Made by a program: the position numbers and the translations under genes
In this document: positions 33,701 through 44,017 of the stretch, piece after piece
How positions within the stretch are numbered: the first letter of the stretch is position 1
Layout of the letters: each line of letters begins with the position of its first letter
The notes under the pieces: model-generated
Seen by the model: only the letters and a program-made list of their open reading frames with translations
Database searches by the model: none
Told to the model about the DNA's origin: nothing
DNA from: Medakamo hakoo
Lineage: Eukaryota; Chlorophyta; Trebouxiophyceae; Coccomyxaceae
NCBI GenBank assembly: GCA_026636295.1
Contig: CP089463.1
Location: forward strand, 1,178,001-1,242,000
DNA length: 64,000 bases
Reading direction: 5' to 3'

Positions 33701-34907
33701 TTACAGGCCCACACCATACCCCCACACGCGGCGCACCCGGTCAAAGACCATGTCCCGCCACCCGGCCTCCATGCGCTCGACCGTGCCGGGCGCGCCCGTC
33801 CGGTCGGCGGTCGGCACGCCCGCCTGTTTCAGGTGCACCACCGTCGTGCCCGCGTCCTTTTCCGACAAGTCCATGGTGACGCGAGAGACGGCGCCGTCCG
33901 GCCAGTCCTGGAACCGCCAGTCCAGGACCAGGCGGTCCGGCGCGGACGCGGAGACGACGGACCCCTGGACAGCGCCGGCGTACAGGGAGTAGCGCCCGCC
34001 GGGCTGGAGGTCCACGGCCGCGGGCGCGCCCGTCGCGGCGGCCAGCCGCCGCTCGTCGGTGAGAGCCGACCAAATGTCAGCCTGCCTAGCGTAGAAGCGC
34101 TCCGTCCGAGTGATGGTGGTCGTGGACGACGGGCCGGCGGTGGGCGCCGGCGCGGCGGGCTTTGGCGGCGGCGGCGGCGCAGGCGCAGGAGGCTTGGCCT
34201 TGGCCGGCGGGCCGGCCGCGGCGCCCGCCCTACCCCCACCGCCCTTCACCTCGCCCTCACCCGCGCTGGGCCCGCCCGCCGCCATTTCTTTCACAAAGGG
34301 CGCCACCTTCTTCACCAGCTCCGCTTTGGCCGCCGCCAGGAACGCGGCGCGCGCCGCGTCCGCGCCCGCTGGCGCGTCGGGCGGCAGCGCCGCCGTGATT
34401 TCGGGCGCCTCGTCGCCGTTTTCGTCCGCGATGTACGGCAAAGACCACGTGCCTGACGCCGTCCCGCCAGGTGCCTTCCACGTCCCCGTGACGGCCAGCT
34501 CGTACGCTGGAATCAGCTTGCCCTTGCGCAGGTTGACCGTCGCGTCGCCCGTCACCGTCACGTCGGCGTCCGTCACAAAGCCGCCGGGCAGTTCCACGCC
34601 GCCGAGCAGGGCTGCTAAACGCTCAGACGCCCAGGGGAGCACGTCCTTCTCCGTCCAGTGCCAGCCGCCCACGTTGCGGCCGTCCTCGCGTTCCTTTTGG
34701 GATGTTTTTTTTATGGTGGGGAGGAGTGGGCGAGTGTGGTTGGAGCAAGGTTTCCAGAAGCGCGCGCGTGCGCCCGGCCGCGGCACGGGGGGAAAACGCG
34801 GCCCGCGCCCCAGGCCCGACCACTAAACCCCCTGATCACACAATCAGTACGCCCAGAACACGCACCTGCACGATCCAGCGGGCGTCACCCTCGCCCAGCT
34901 TGGCCAT
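33701..34907 (-). CDS. AHA1: AHA1, Hsp90 ATPase activator
   Basis: 344 residues in two exons (34907..34866, 34693..33701; phase 0). Cochaperone that binds Hsp90 and speeds its ATPase. The first 14-residue exon gives MAKLGEGDARWIVQ, and the second continues EREDGRNVGGWHWTEKDVL, matching the AHA1 start exactly. AHA1_N spans to about residue 135 (GDATVNLRKGKLIPAYEL), followed by a Gly/Pro/Ala linker and the AHSA1 C-terminal domain (RFYARQADIWSALTDERR ... LDLQPGG-type core ... RMEAGWRDMVFDRVRRVWG). Cytosolic. A second protein with only an AHA1_N-like domain lies about 6 kb away. Confidence 0.9.
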
Positions 34908-35207
34908 GGTTGCGCGCCGTGGAGGGAGGAGGGGGGAGAAGCGATGCGAAAGAGAGAATGAGCAACCCGTCGATCATTTTTTCTCTCTTTTGCGTTTTGA
35001 TCCAACACGCCCGTCCATCCCACCACTCTCTCCCTCTCCCTCTCCCTCTCCCTCTCTCTCTCTCTCTCTTTCTCACACACACACTCATTCACACACAGCA
35101 CAAGACACACACATTCCAAGGGGGAAAAGAAGAAGAAGAAGTCACCACCACCGCTCTCTCTCTCTTCCCTCACCCAAAAACAATCTCTCTCCCATCCCTT
35201 CCACCGC
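34908..35207. repeat. Intergenic gap with (CT)n microsatellite
   Basis: 300 bp between the AHA1 start and the EF-G stop. CT/CCCT repeats at about 35025-35094, then CA-rich sequence and an (AAG)n patch near 35125-35142. No gene is visible. Confidence 0.85.
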
Positions 35208-37270
35208 TCAAGCCGCGACCTTGGACCCGGAGCTCGACGCCACGATTTTCTCCTGGATGTTGGGCGGCACGACCTCGTACTTCTCCAGCTGCATGGAGTA
35301 CTGGGCGCGGCCCTTGGTCATGCCGCGCAGCGTGGACACGTACTGGAACATTTCCGCCAGGGGGACGGACGCCTTGACCAGCTTGATGTTGGCCGGCTTG
35401 TCGATGAATTCGGCGACCATGCCGCGGCGGGAGTTCAGGTCGCCGATGACGTCGCCCATGTGGTCCTCCGGCGTCGTCACCTCGACGGCCATGATCGGCT
35501 CCAGCAGCCGGGCGCCGCCCTTCTTCATGGCCTCCCGGAACGCGGCGCGCGCCGCGATCTGGAAGGCCAGCACGGACGAGTCGACGTCGTGGTAGGCGCC
35601 GTCGTACAGGGTCGCCTTCAAGTCGACGACCGGGAAGCCCGCCAGGGCGCCGGAGCCCATCATGTCTTCCAGGCCCTTGAGCACGCCCGGGATGTACTCC
35701 TTGGGCACGACGCCGCCCTTGATGTCGGAGGCGAAGACGAAGCCGGACCCCGGCTCGCCCGGCTCGAATTTGATGGCGATGTCCGCAAACTGGCCCGACC
35801 CGCCCGACTGCTTCTTGTGGACGTACCGCACGTCCGCCGGGCGGGAGATGGACTCGCGGTAGTTGACCTGGGGCGCGCCCACGTCGCACTCGACCTTGAA
35901 CTCGCGGCGCAGCCGGTCGACGATGATGTCCAGGTGGAGTTCGCCCATGCCCTCGATGACGGTCTGGTGAAGAGGTTTTTTGGGGGGGGGGCGTTTTTCG
36001 TGAGGGAGGCGCTTTTTCGCGGTTCCACGGCGGCGTGCCTCCACAACGGGCGCGTGCGCACGCGGGCCAAGACACCCCCCACCCACCCCACCCCACCCTC
36101 ACCTGGTTGGTCTCCTCATCGCGCGTGTAGTGGAAGGACGGGTCTTCCTGGGCCAGCTTGTTCAGGCCCGCCCCCATCTTTTCCAGGTCGCCCTTGGACT
36201 TGGGCTCGATCGCAATCTTGATGACCGGGTCCGGGAATTCCATGCGCTCCAGGATGATGGGCGCCTTTTCGTCGCACAGCGTCTCGCCGGTGATGACGTC
36301 CTTCAGGCCACCGATGGCGACGATGTCGCCCGCGCGCGCCGACTTGATGTCTTCGCGCGAGTTGGCGTGCATTTCCAGCAGGCGGCCCACGCGCTCCTTG
36401 CGGTCCTTGTTGGCGTTGAGGACGTACGTCCCCGCCTCCAGCACGCCCGAGTAGACGCGGACAAAGGTGAGCGAGCCCACAAACTGGTCGGCCATGATCT
36501 TGAAGGCCAGGCCCGAGAAGGGCGCGTCGTCGGCGCACGGGCGGGAGAGCGCCTGCTCGGCGTCGTCCTGGGCCGTGCCCTTGACGGGCGGCAGGTCCAG
36601 CGGGGACGGCAGGTACGCCACGACCGCGTCCAGCAGGGGTTGGACGCCCTTGTTCTTGAAGGCCGACCCGCACAGCACGGGCACAAAGGCCCCCGCGATC
36701 GTGCCCTTGCGGATGAGCTCCTTCAGCTTTTCCGGCGGCGGTTCGACGCCTTCCAGGTACGCCTCCATCGCGTCGTCGTCCTGTTCGACCGCCGCTTCGA
36801 CCAGTTTCTCGTGCCACTCGGCCGCCTGGGCCGCCAGGCCCTCCGGGATGGGGCCCGTCTCGTACTTGGCGCCCAGCTCCTCGCCCGACCAGGTCAGGGC
36901 TTGCATGGTGACCAGGTCAATGACGCCCTCAAACGCGTCCTCCGCGCCGATGGGCAGCGTGCACACCGCCGGGTTGGCGCCCAGGTTTTTCTCGATCATG
37001 CCGACGGTGCGCAGGAAGTCGGCGCCCATGCGGTCCATCTTGTTGACGAAGCAGATGCGGGGCACGCCGTACTTGTCGGCCTGGCGCCACACCGTCTCCG
37101 ACTGGGGCTCCACGCCCGCGACCGAGTCGAACAGCGCGACCGCGCCATCCAGCACCCGCAGCGCGCGCTCCACCTCCAGCGTGAAGTCGACGTGGCCGGG
37201 CGTGTCGATGATGTTGATGCGGTGGCCGTCCCACTCGCACGTGGTCGCGGCGGACGTGATGGTGATCCCC

Positions 37271-37302
<32 letters not shown>

Positions 37303-38209
37303 CGCCGCGCCCTCGTGCACCTCGCCGATCTTGTACGACTTGCCCGTGTAGAAGAGGACGCGCTCCGTGCACGTGGTCTTGCCCGCGTCGATGTGGGCGC
37401 AAATGCCTGGTGGTGGTGGGTGGATGGGTGGAGTGGGTGGGGTGGAGGCGGGCGGGGTGGGGTGGGTGAGGGAGGGAGGGCGAGAGGGAGCACAAGCGGG
37501 GGGGAGCGTGTGGCTACTGCCGGCCGGCGGGGGCGCGCGCATGCGAGGCCACCCCCCGCCGTCCGCGGGCCTCGCACCCTCCTCCCATCCCACCACGCCC
37601 TCACCGATGTTGCGGTATTTTTCCAGCGGGTACTGGCGCTTCTCGACCTCGGCGGCGACGGCGACGGAGCCGGTCCGGCGGCCGACGGGGCGCGAGGCCG
37701 CAGGCGTCGGCGTGGGAAGGGCCAGGCCACCGGCCCGGCGGGCGGGTAAGGCGGTGCGGCACGGCTGTGACAGTGTGAGGTGGCAAGTGAAGGGCTTGTT
37801 AGTGGTGGTTGTGGCGGGGCGGAGTGGGGCGGTGCGGGCGGGCCGGGCGGCGTCCCCGGGCAAGCAACGCCTGGGCCGCCGCGCTTCGTGGGGAAGGGCC
37901 CGCGAGCCGACAGCGCCGTGTGCCCGCGTTCCGGCCTGCGACAGCGTGATGCCGCTTGCTGTGTGTAGCTCAGACACTGACCATGCCATCCGTCTGACAA
38001 CGTGGGCCGAAACGGTGCGCACACCCCTCCCCGCACGGCCGAGAACGAGCGCGCTCGGCGTGCGAGCGTTTGGGTGGCCGCCGCGTCGCACCAATTGCCG
38101 TCGACCTCCCCCAAAAACACACCTTGGCGCCGCCCGCCACGGCCGCCAGGGGCGCACGGCGAGCCGTGACACCGGTAGCGGTCCGGGTGGGGACCGCGGT
38201 GGATTGCAT
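35208..38209 (-). CDS. Plastid translation elongation factor G
   Basis: 768 residues in four exons (38209..38123, 37764..37605, 37406..36103, 35963..35208), all phases consistent. GTPase that drives ribosome translocation in the chloroplast. Exon 1 encodes the transit peptide start [18 protein letters not shown]; the mature part begins near [15 protein letters not shown]. The P-loop is AHIDAGKTT, switch regions carry [19 protein letters not shown] and [16 protein letters not shown], and the G4 motif is [12 protein letters not shown]. Domain IV-V hallmarks follow ([43 protein letters not shown]). The intron splits the G1 region just before AHIDAGKT. It matches plant cpEF-G (SCO1) rather than mitochondrial EF-G1 because of its length and C terminus. 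Divergent to plastid DnaJ. Confidence 0.92.
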
Positions 38210-38651
38210 GGTTGTTTTGGCGGTAGTTTTTTCGGGGCTGGAGTTGCTTTTTCTTGAGGCCGATAGGCGTTGTGTCGGCTCCCGTGTGCGAGTCCAAAAA
38301 CAAGCCTCACACTGAGAATCCTCGACGGAGACGCGAGACAGGTGAGGTCGGGAGTGCGTCCACAGCCAATTGCACGGCTGCCACAGCTGCATGCTTGGGG
38401 CCACACACCACACGCGACCAGGTGGGCCGCCGCACGCCGCGGGGCGGGCAGCAAAACGGCCGCTGGCTAGCTCCCCGCACCTGGTTGTTTTCGCACCGCG
38501 CTTTCCCTTTTCCGGCCGCCCCCCACTCACGCACACCCACATTCCCCAATCCTCACACGCCAAGGCCACCTGTGTCACACACACCCCACCCGCGCTCGGC
38601 TGGAGCGTGTTCAGTCCTGTCAACCCCTCAGGCGCTGGAGAAAACAAAAAA
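38210..38651. promoter_or_regulatory. Divergent intergenic region, EF-G / DnaJ
   Basis: About 440 bp between the starts of two plastid protein-synthesis and folding genes. No clear TATA or repeat; a few ORFs cross it without coding character. Confidence 0.4.
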
Positions 38652-39558
38652 ATGGCAAGCCGTGTCGCAGCATCGACGGCCACGCCGTCCACCCGCAGCG
38701 GCACCGCCCGACCCGCCGCGCCCACCCCGCCCTCCGCCCGTCGCCGGGGTGAAGCTCTAACCGTCCGCGCCTTGGGCGGAACAGCTGGCCCGGCGCCCGC
38801 GTCCCCCTGGGGCGGCCGCGGCGCGGCGCACACGCCGCTCGTCGGCGCTGCTGGCCGCTCGACACACCGCAGCGCCCGCCGGGGCGCCCGCTTGGCCGTC
38901 CGCGCCGCGTCCGACTACTACCAGGTGCTGGGTGTGAGTCGTGATGCGGACAAGAAGGCGATCAAGGCCGCGTACCGGTACGTTCTAGGGGGAGGGAGGG
39001 AGGGGGGCGGACGGCCAAGGAGGGAGGGGGGGGACAGCCAATCGAGCCCCGCTGTTTTGTTTTCTCCGGCGTGTTCCATCCCCGCCCCTCTCTCACCACA
39101 CACACACCCCACGTCCCCCCATGCCCACGCACACCACTCCAACAGCCAACTCGCCCGCAAGTACCACCCGGACGTCAACAAGGAGGCGGGCGCGGAAGCC
39201 AAGTTCAAGGTGAGGGCGTGTGGACCGCGCGTGTGGTGGTGTGGCGGTGTCCGCGCCTGGGGGTGGGGTGGGGGACAGGGGCATGCGCGCGGGGTGGTCG
39301 GACCGCCACCCCCCACACCTCTCCACTCACCCCCCGCTCTCTCCCTCCCCCGCTGCTCCTCCATCCGCGCCAGGAAATCTCCAACGCGTACGAAGTCCTG
39401 TCCGACGACCAGAAGCGGTCCATCTACGACCGGTTTGGTGAGGCCGGCCTGAAGGGCGGGCCCGGCGGCTTTGGCGGCGGCATGGGCGGCGGCCCGGGCA
39501 TGGGCGACTTTACGAATCCCTTTGACATTTTCGAACAGTTTTTCGGTGGGGGCATGGG

Positions 39559-39592
<34 letters not shown>

Positions 39593-40396
39593 GGGCCCGG
39601 CGGCGCCCGGCGGCGGGGCCCGGCCCCCGGCACGGACGAGCGCCACGACCTGACCATCGACTTTGGGGAAGCCGTCTTTGGCTGTTCCAAGGAGGTGGAG
39701 GTGTCCCGCCTGGAGTCGTGCGGGACGTGCTCCGGGTCCGGCGTCAAGGCGGGCACCACGCCGTCCCGGTGCGGGCAGTGCGGCGGGTCGGGCCAGGTCG
39801 TCCAGGCCGTGCGCACGCCGCTCGGCGCGTTTCAGCAGGTCATGGCCTGCCCCGCGTGCGAGGGCGCCGGCGAGACGGCCGCCCCCTGCACGGCGTGCGG
39901 CGGGGACGGCCGCGTCCGCAAGTCCAAGCGCATTTCCCTGCGCGTGCCGCCGGGCGTGGACGGCGGCTCCCGCCTGCGCGTGCGGGGCGAGGGGTCGGCC
40001 GGCCGGCGGGGCGGACCGCCGGGCGACCTGTACGTTTTCGTGCGCGTGCGCCCGTCGCCGGCCGGCCTGCGGCGGGAGGGGACGACCATCCACTCGGACG
40101 TCGACGTCTCCTACGTGGACGCCATCCTGGGCACGTCCGTCCAGGTGGAGACGGTGGACGGGCCCGTCGATCTGCGTGTCCCCGCGGGCACGCAGCCGGG
40201 GACGACGCTCGTCATGGCCAAGCGCGGCGTCCCCCGCCTGGGCGCGGCCGCGACCGCGCGCGGCGACCACCAAGTCCACGTCCGGGTGACCATCCCGACC
40301 AAGGTGTCGGACGAGGAAAAGGCGCTGGTGGAGCAGTTGCGCGAGGCGTCCAAAGCCGCGACGGCCAAGGGTGGCAAAGGCTGGTTTGGGCGGTGA
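38652..40396 (+). CDS. Plastid type I DnaJ (Hsp40)
   Basis: 470 residues in three exons (38652..38977, 39146..39209, 39374..40396). Cochaperone that delivers substrates to plastid Hsp70 and stimulates its ATPase. A ~75-residue transit peptide ([17 protein letters not shown]) precedes the J-domain: [22 protein letters not shown], the HPD motif in [12 protein letters not shown] and [15 protein letters not shown]. Both introns cut the J-domain. A Gly/Met-rich linker follows, with repeated GGMGG units, then the Zn finger with four CxxCxGxG-like motifs ([32 protein letters not shown]), and the C-terminal substrate domains ([12 protein letters not shown] ...). Complete and presumably active. Confidence 0.92.
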
Positions 40397-40574
40397 GGGG
40401 GTGGGGCGGTGGCGCAGGCGGGGAGGGAGGGGGATGGAATTTTTTTTTTCACCCGACGGGCGGGCGGAGGCGGGGGGAGAGACTCTCATTCCTTGTCGGG
40501 GAAACAGGACACACAAAGGCTATCAACACACAGCGCCGCCCTCTCACACGCTCTCCACACACTCCTCCTTCACT

Positions 40575-41207
40575 CTACGCCGCCTTGGCCACCGCGTCCA
40601 GGCCGGCGTGGACGGCGGCCTTGACTTTTTCGGCGAGCGCAGCCGGCGCGCGGGCACGCGCGTGGGTCAGGGCGTGGCCGCGTCCGCCGCCGCCACTGCC
40701 TGCCGCGGCGTCCGCTGTCAGCACGGGCGACAGCGGGCCGATGCCACCGGCGAATTCCGGGTCGTCCACGACGCGGTCGATCGTGTACGAGCCCGCGACC
40801 GCCTCGCCGCCCGCGTCGCCTTGGACGCTTGCGCGCCAGGCGCCTTTGATGGTCAGGCTCAGTGACGGCCGCCCGTCTTCGATGCGGGCGGAGCCGCTGA
40901 CGTGCGGGGCGCCGACGGTCGTGAAGGTCAGGCCGGTGCCCAGCTCCGTCGTGAGGGTGGCGTCAGCTGGTTGCGTGTGGGGAGGGTGTGTGGCAGTGTG
41001 AGGCGGGGCTGGCCAGTGTGAGGCGGGCATGAGGGGAGCGTGGTGGGAGGAGTGTGGTGCGGGGAGTGCGCGCGCGCGCGAGGGCCCGGCATTGTCCCGG
41101 CCCAAACCCGGCCAAAACCCTCCACCGAAACCCCTCCTTTCGGCTCAACTGAGCTCCGATTTGAGGCTCATGACGACGGCCTCAGTCGCGTCTTGCGTGC
41201 CGAGCAT
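40575..41207 (-). CDS. Small AHA1_N-like protein (Hch1-like)
   Basis: 149 residues in two exons (41207..41150, 40966..40575; phase 1; donor GTTGAG is unusual). The block VSGSARIEDGRPSLSLTIKG, then AWRASV, AVAGSYTIDRVVDDPEF and GGIGPLSPVL, aligns by eye with the second half of AHA1_N in the neighbouring AHA1 (GDATVNLRKGKLIPAYELAV ... SGTWSLPYIADE). It lacks the N-terminal WHWTEKD block and the AHSA1 domain, so it would be a stand-alone N-domain of similar length to yeast Hch1 (about 150). If correct it may modulate Hsp90. Similarity is weak and an unrelated beta-rich fold cannot be excluded; exon 1 rests on phase only. Confidence 0.45.
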
Positions 41208-41339
41208 GGCGATGCGGCTGGATGATGAAGTGACCGCGTGAAGAAAGAGACGACGTGCAAAGTGAGCAGAGTCGTGCGTCCGTCCCCAGACTTCCGAATT
41301 TTTCTCCCTTCCCACAGACGTGGGGCCCTCGCACCAAAC

Positions 41340-42151
41340 ATGCCGCCTCCACAGCAGCCACCCTCCACAATTGGAGACATCAGCGCGGCCGCCCACACGG
41401 TCGCATCAAGCGTGAGCGACCGGCTGTTCGGAACCCGCACGCTGACAGCCGGCGCGGCGCGCCAGCTCCCGCGCAAAACGCCGCTGCGCATCGAGCCCAA
41501 GACGTACTTTGGTACGATGGGGAGGAGGAGGAGGGTGGAGGCGAGGGCCTGTGTGCTGGGAGAGAGCAAGGAGCGTGGGCGCGTGCGTGCAAGGCGGGGA
41601 GCCCATTGGGGGGCAGCACGACGCCTCGCACGAGAACCTAGCCGTCGAAAAGGTGCCCTCACCGACCATCCCCTTCCACCCTCCATCAAAACAGCCAACG
41701 AACGCACCTTCCTGGCGTGGATGTCCATGGCCGTGACCCTGGGCGGCGTGTCGACGGCGCTTGTCGGGTTTACGGCCGAAGTCGACCCGAAGAGTGAGTG
41801 TTGTGTTGTGTTCGTTTTTTCCATCCCACCCACCCCACCCGCTTTGAAGCATCTCTCTCACACCTCACGCCCATCCAAACAACAACAACAACAACAACAA
41901 CAGCCGGCCAGAAGGCGGGCCCTCTCACCCCGCACACCACCGCCCTGATCACGGCCCTCCTGCTCCCGCTGGCTGCCGCCATGGCCGGTTACGGCCTGTG
42001 GATCTTCGTGTCGCGGTCGCGGTCGTTCCGCGCGCGCACGGTCGGGTTTCACCAAGACTGGGTGGGGCCGGCGGCGTTGGCCACGGCGCTGCTGGCGGTG
42101 TTGAGCACGATTGCGGTTGCTGCTTTTGTCAAAGTCATCAAGTACGGGTGA
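41340..42151 (+). CDS. VTC1: VTC1-like protein (DUF202), polyphosphate polymerase subunit
   Basis: 172 residues in three exons (41340..41511, 41695..41793, 41904..42151); phases 1 and 1. Short cytosolic N terminus, then the family signature RIEPKTYFANERTFLAWMSM, and three membrane helices (SMAVTLGGVSTALVGF; TALITALLLPLAAAMAGYGL; GPAALATALLAVLSTIAVAA). VTC1 is the membrane-only subunit of the vacuolar transporter chaperone complex that makes and imports polyphosphate into acidocalcisomes; no SPX or polymerase domain is present, as expected for this subunit. The basic patch SRSRSFRARTV lies in the cytosolic loop. It is divergent to the AHA1_N-like gene with only ~130 bp between starts. Confidence 0.88.
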
Positions 42152-42516
42152 CGGAGGCGGGCGTTTCGGCGGGGGGGGGGGGGGGGGGGGGGTTAGCATG
42201 CTGGAGGTTAGACAAAAAAACGGGTCTCGCCTTTACAATCAACGGACGCGTCTCCTAAAAACAAAAACAACACACGAGTGCACACGCGCACACCGCCACG
42301 AGTGCACACGCGCACACCGCCACGCCCTAAAAATTCCCCCGCTAGTTTCGTTTCTTAGTGCAGACCACGTAACGGGGGGGGGGGGGGGCGACGGGCGGTG
42401 GTGGAAGGGGGGGCATGGCGCGGGCACGCGACCTCGAGAAGGAAAGCAGGTTTAGGGAGAAAGAAACACACAGCCGCACGGGCTGGTTGCTTGACAACCG
42501 GTCTCGCGCGCGCAAC
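42152..42516. other. Convergent intergenic gap with G runs and tandem duplication
   Basis: 365 bp between VTC1 and the Kazal gene. Holds G runs (about 42171-42192 and 42366-42388) and a perfect 24-bp direct duplication at 42274-42321. No gene is visible. Confidence 0.8.
42274..42321. repeat. 24-bp tandem duplication, two copies
   Basis: Two adjacent identical copies of a 24-bp unit starting acgagtgcacacgcgcac. Confidence 0.9.
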
Positions 42517-43862
42517 TCAAGGCCGCTGGCTCGGCTCCTGGCTCGGCTCCTCAATGGCGGGCAGGCGGCGCGGCGGGACCGCGGAGTCCGCGGTCGCGTT
42601 GCTGCTCGCGTTGGCCGCCATCATGCCACCACCGGGGCCCATCATCCCGCCGCCGCCGCCGCCGCTCATCATCATCCCGCCGCCGCCCATCATCCCGGCC
42701 GGCGCGGCGGGCTCGGGCTCCAGCGCGTCCGGGTCGGACGGCCCGCCCGTCGCGCACTCGCCCGTCGACGCGATGGAGGCTTGAGCGGCCCTTGCCATGC
42801 ATTCGTTGCCGTACGTTTTGCCGTTTGACCCGCACACGGGCTTGTAGATGAGGGCGCACGCCACGGGGCGCGGGCGCGGCGGCGGCGCGGGCGACGCAGC
42901 GGCAGACGCGCCGGGCGCCGCGTCATCCGCCTTCGACGCGGGCGACGCAGCGGCAGACGCGCCGGGCGCCGCGTCATCCGCCTTGGCTGGCGGCACTGTG
43001 TTCAGGGACGCGGACGACCCCGGCTCGCCCGTGCCGGGCTTGGTGGTTGACGGCGCGGCCGCCGCGCCCGCCTCCTCCTCCATGGGCGCCGCAAACGCTT
43101 CGCTCGCCCCTTTCGCGTCTCCCGCGCACTCGCCCAGGGTTTTCACCAGGGTTTTCGCCGACTTGGCCAGGCAGCCGTTGGAGTACGTCTTGCCATCGGC
43201 GCCGCAGACGGGCTTGTAGATGAGCGGGCAGGCGGTCGCGACAGGCGCGGCCGCGGGCGCGGGCGCCCCAGCGGCCGTGTCCGGCGCGGGTTCCCCGGGC
43301 ACGGCGGCGTCCGCGCCGTCGGGTGCCGGGGCTCCCTCGCCGCCGCCGCTCCCGCTTTCTGGCTGGCCGCACGGGCCCATGTAAATGACGGTCGCGCCCG
43401 CCGCGCGCGCGAGGCACGGGTTTTTGTAGGTGACGCCGTCGGCGCCGCAGCAGGGGCGGAAGGACCGGTCGCACGCGCCCGCGGCTGTGTGTGGGGGGGA
43501 GGAGGGGAGGAGGAGGCAGGGCGTGTGTGTGTGAGCGCCACGGCGCCATGCATGGTGGGGTGGAGGCAGGTTTGTGTGGAGGCGGGTCTCTGTGCCACCG
43601 TCGGGCCAGGTCTGTGGAGGCGGGTCAGTGTGTGACGACCGCCGGGGCCAGGCAGGCCCGACAACATGCGGCTGAGCCGAAGGTGTGGAAAACACCAGGC
43701 CAGAGAGCCGGCGGCCCAAAACCCAGGGCTCCCGCCCAAACCCCGCCCCCGCCGCGCCGCCCGGGAGGGTGCCTAAGGCTCCTGGTTCACCAGCCGAAAC
43801 GCACGTTGGGCGGCCGCGGCCGCGACGAGGGCCAGGCACGCGACAAAAAAGAGGGTCCGCAT
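42517..43862 (-). CDS. Secreted protein with three Kazal domains
   Basis: 341 residues in two exons (43862..43805, 43484..42517; phase 1, donor GTGCGT). Exon 1 encodes a clean signal peptide, MRTLFFVACLALVAAAAAQ. Three Kazal-type serine protease inhibitor domains follow: CDRSFRPCCGADGVTYKNPC, then CPLIYKPVCGADGKTYSNGC, then CALIYKPVCGSNGKTYGNEC, each with the VCG-DG-TY-N-C core. Pro/Ala/Asp-rich linkers join them; one linker contains a 54-bp in-frame tandem duplication. The C terminus is a Gly/Met-rich tail (GMMGGGGMMMSGGG) with two N-glycosylation sites. In domain 1 the residue before the core is Cys-Cys, so its disulphides may differ. Probably an extracellular or cell-wall inhibitor of subtilisin/trypsin-type proteases. 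Confidence 0.85.
42889..42990 (-). repeat. 54-bp in-frame tandem duplication in the Kazal gene
   Basis: Two near-identical adjacent 54-bp units encode GASAAASPASKADDAAP-type linker sequence between Kazal domains 2 and 3; eighteen codons, frame preserved. Boundaries are approximate. Confidence 0.8.
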
Positions 43863-44017
43863 GGGCGTGGGGTGGTGCGCACCAAAATGATGAGGAGTGT
43901 GTGAGCGTGCACTGCCACTGGAACTGCACTCGGCTCATTTTTCTGGCTTACTGTTCACACATGCCGTCGTGCGCTCCTCCCCGCCGCGTCCGCGCCACAC
44001 ACACCGCTTAGTCGCGC

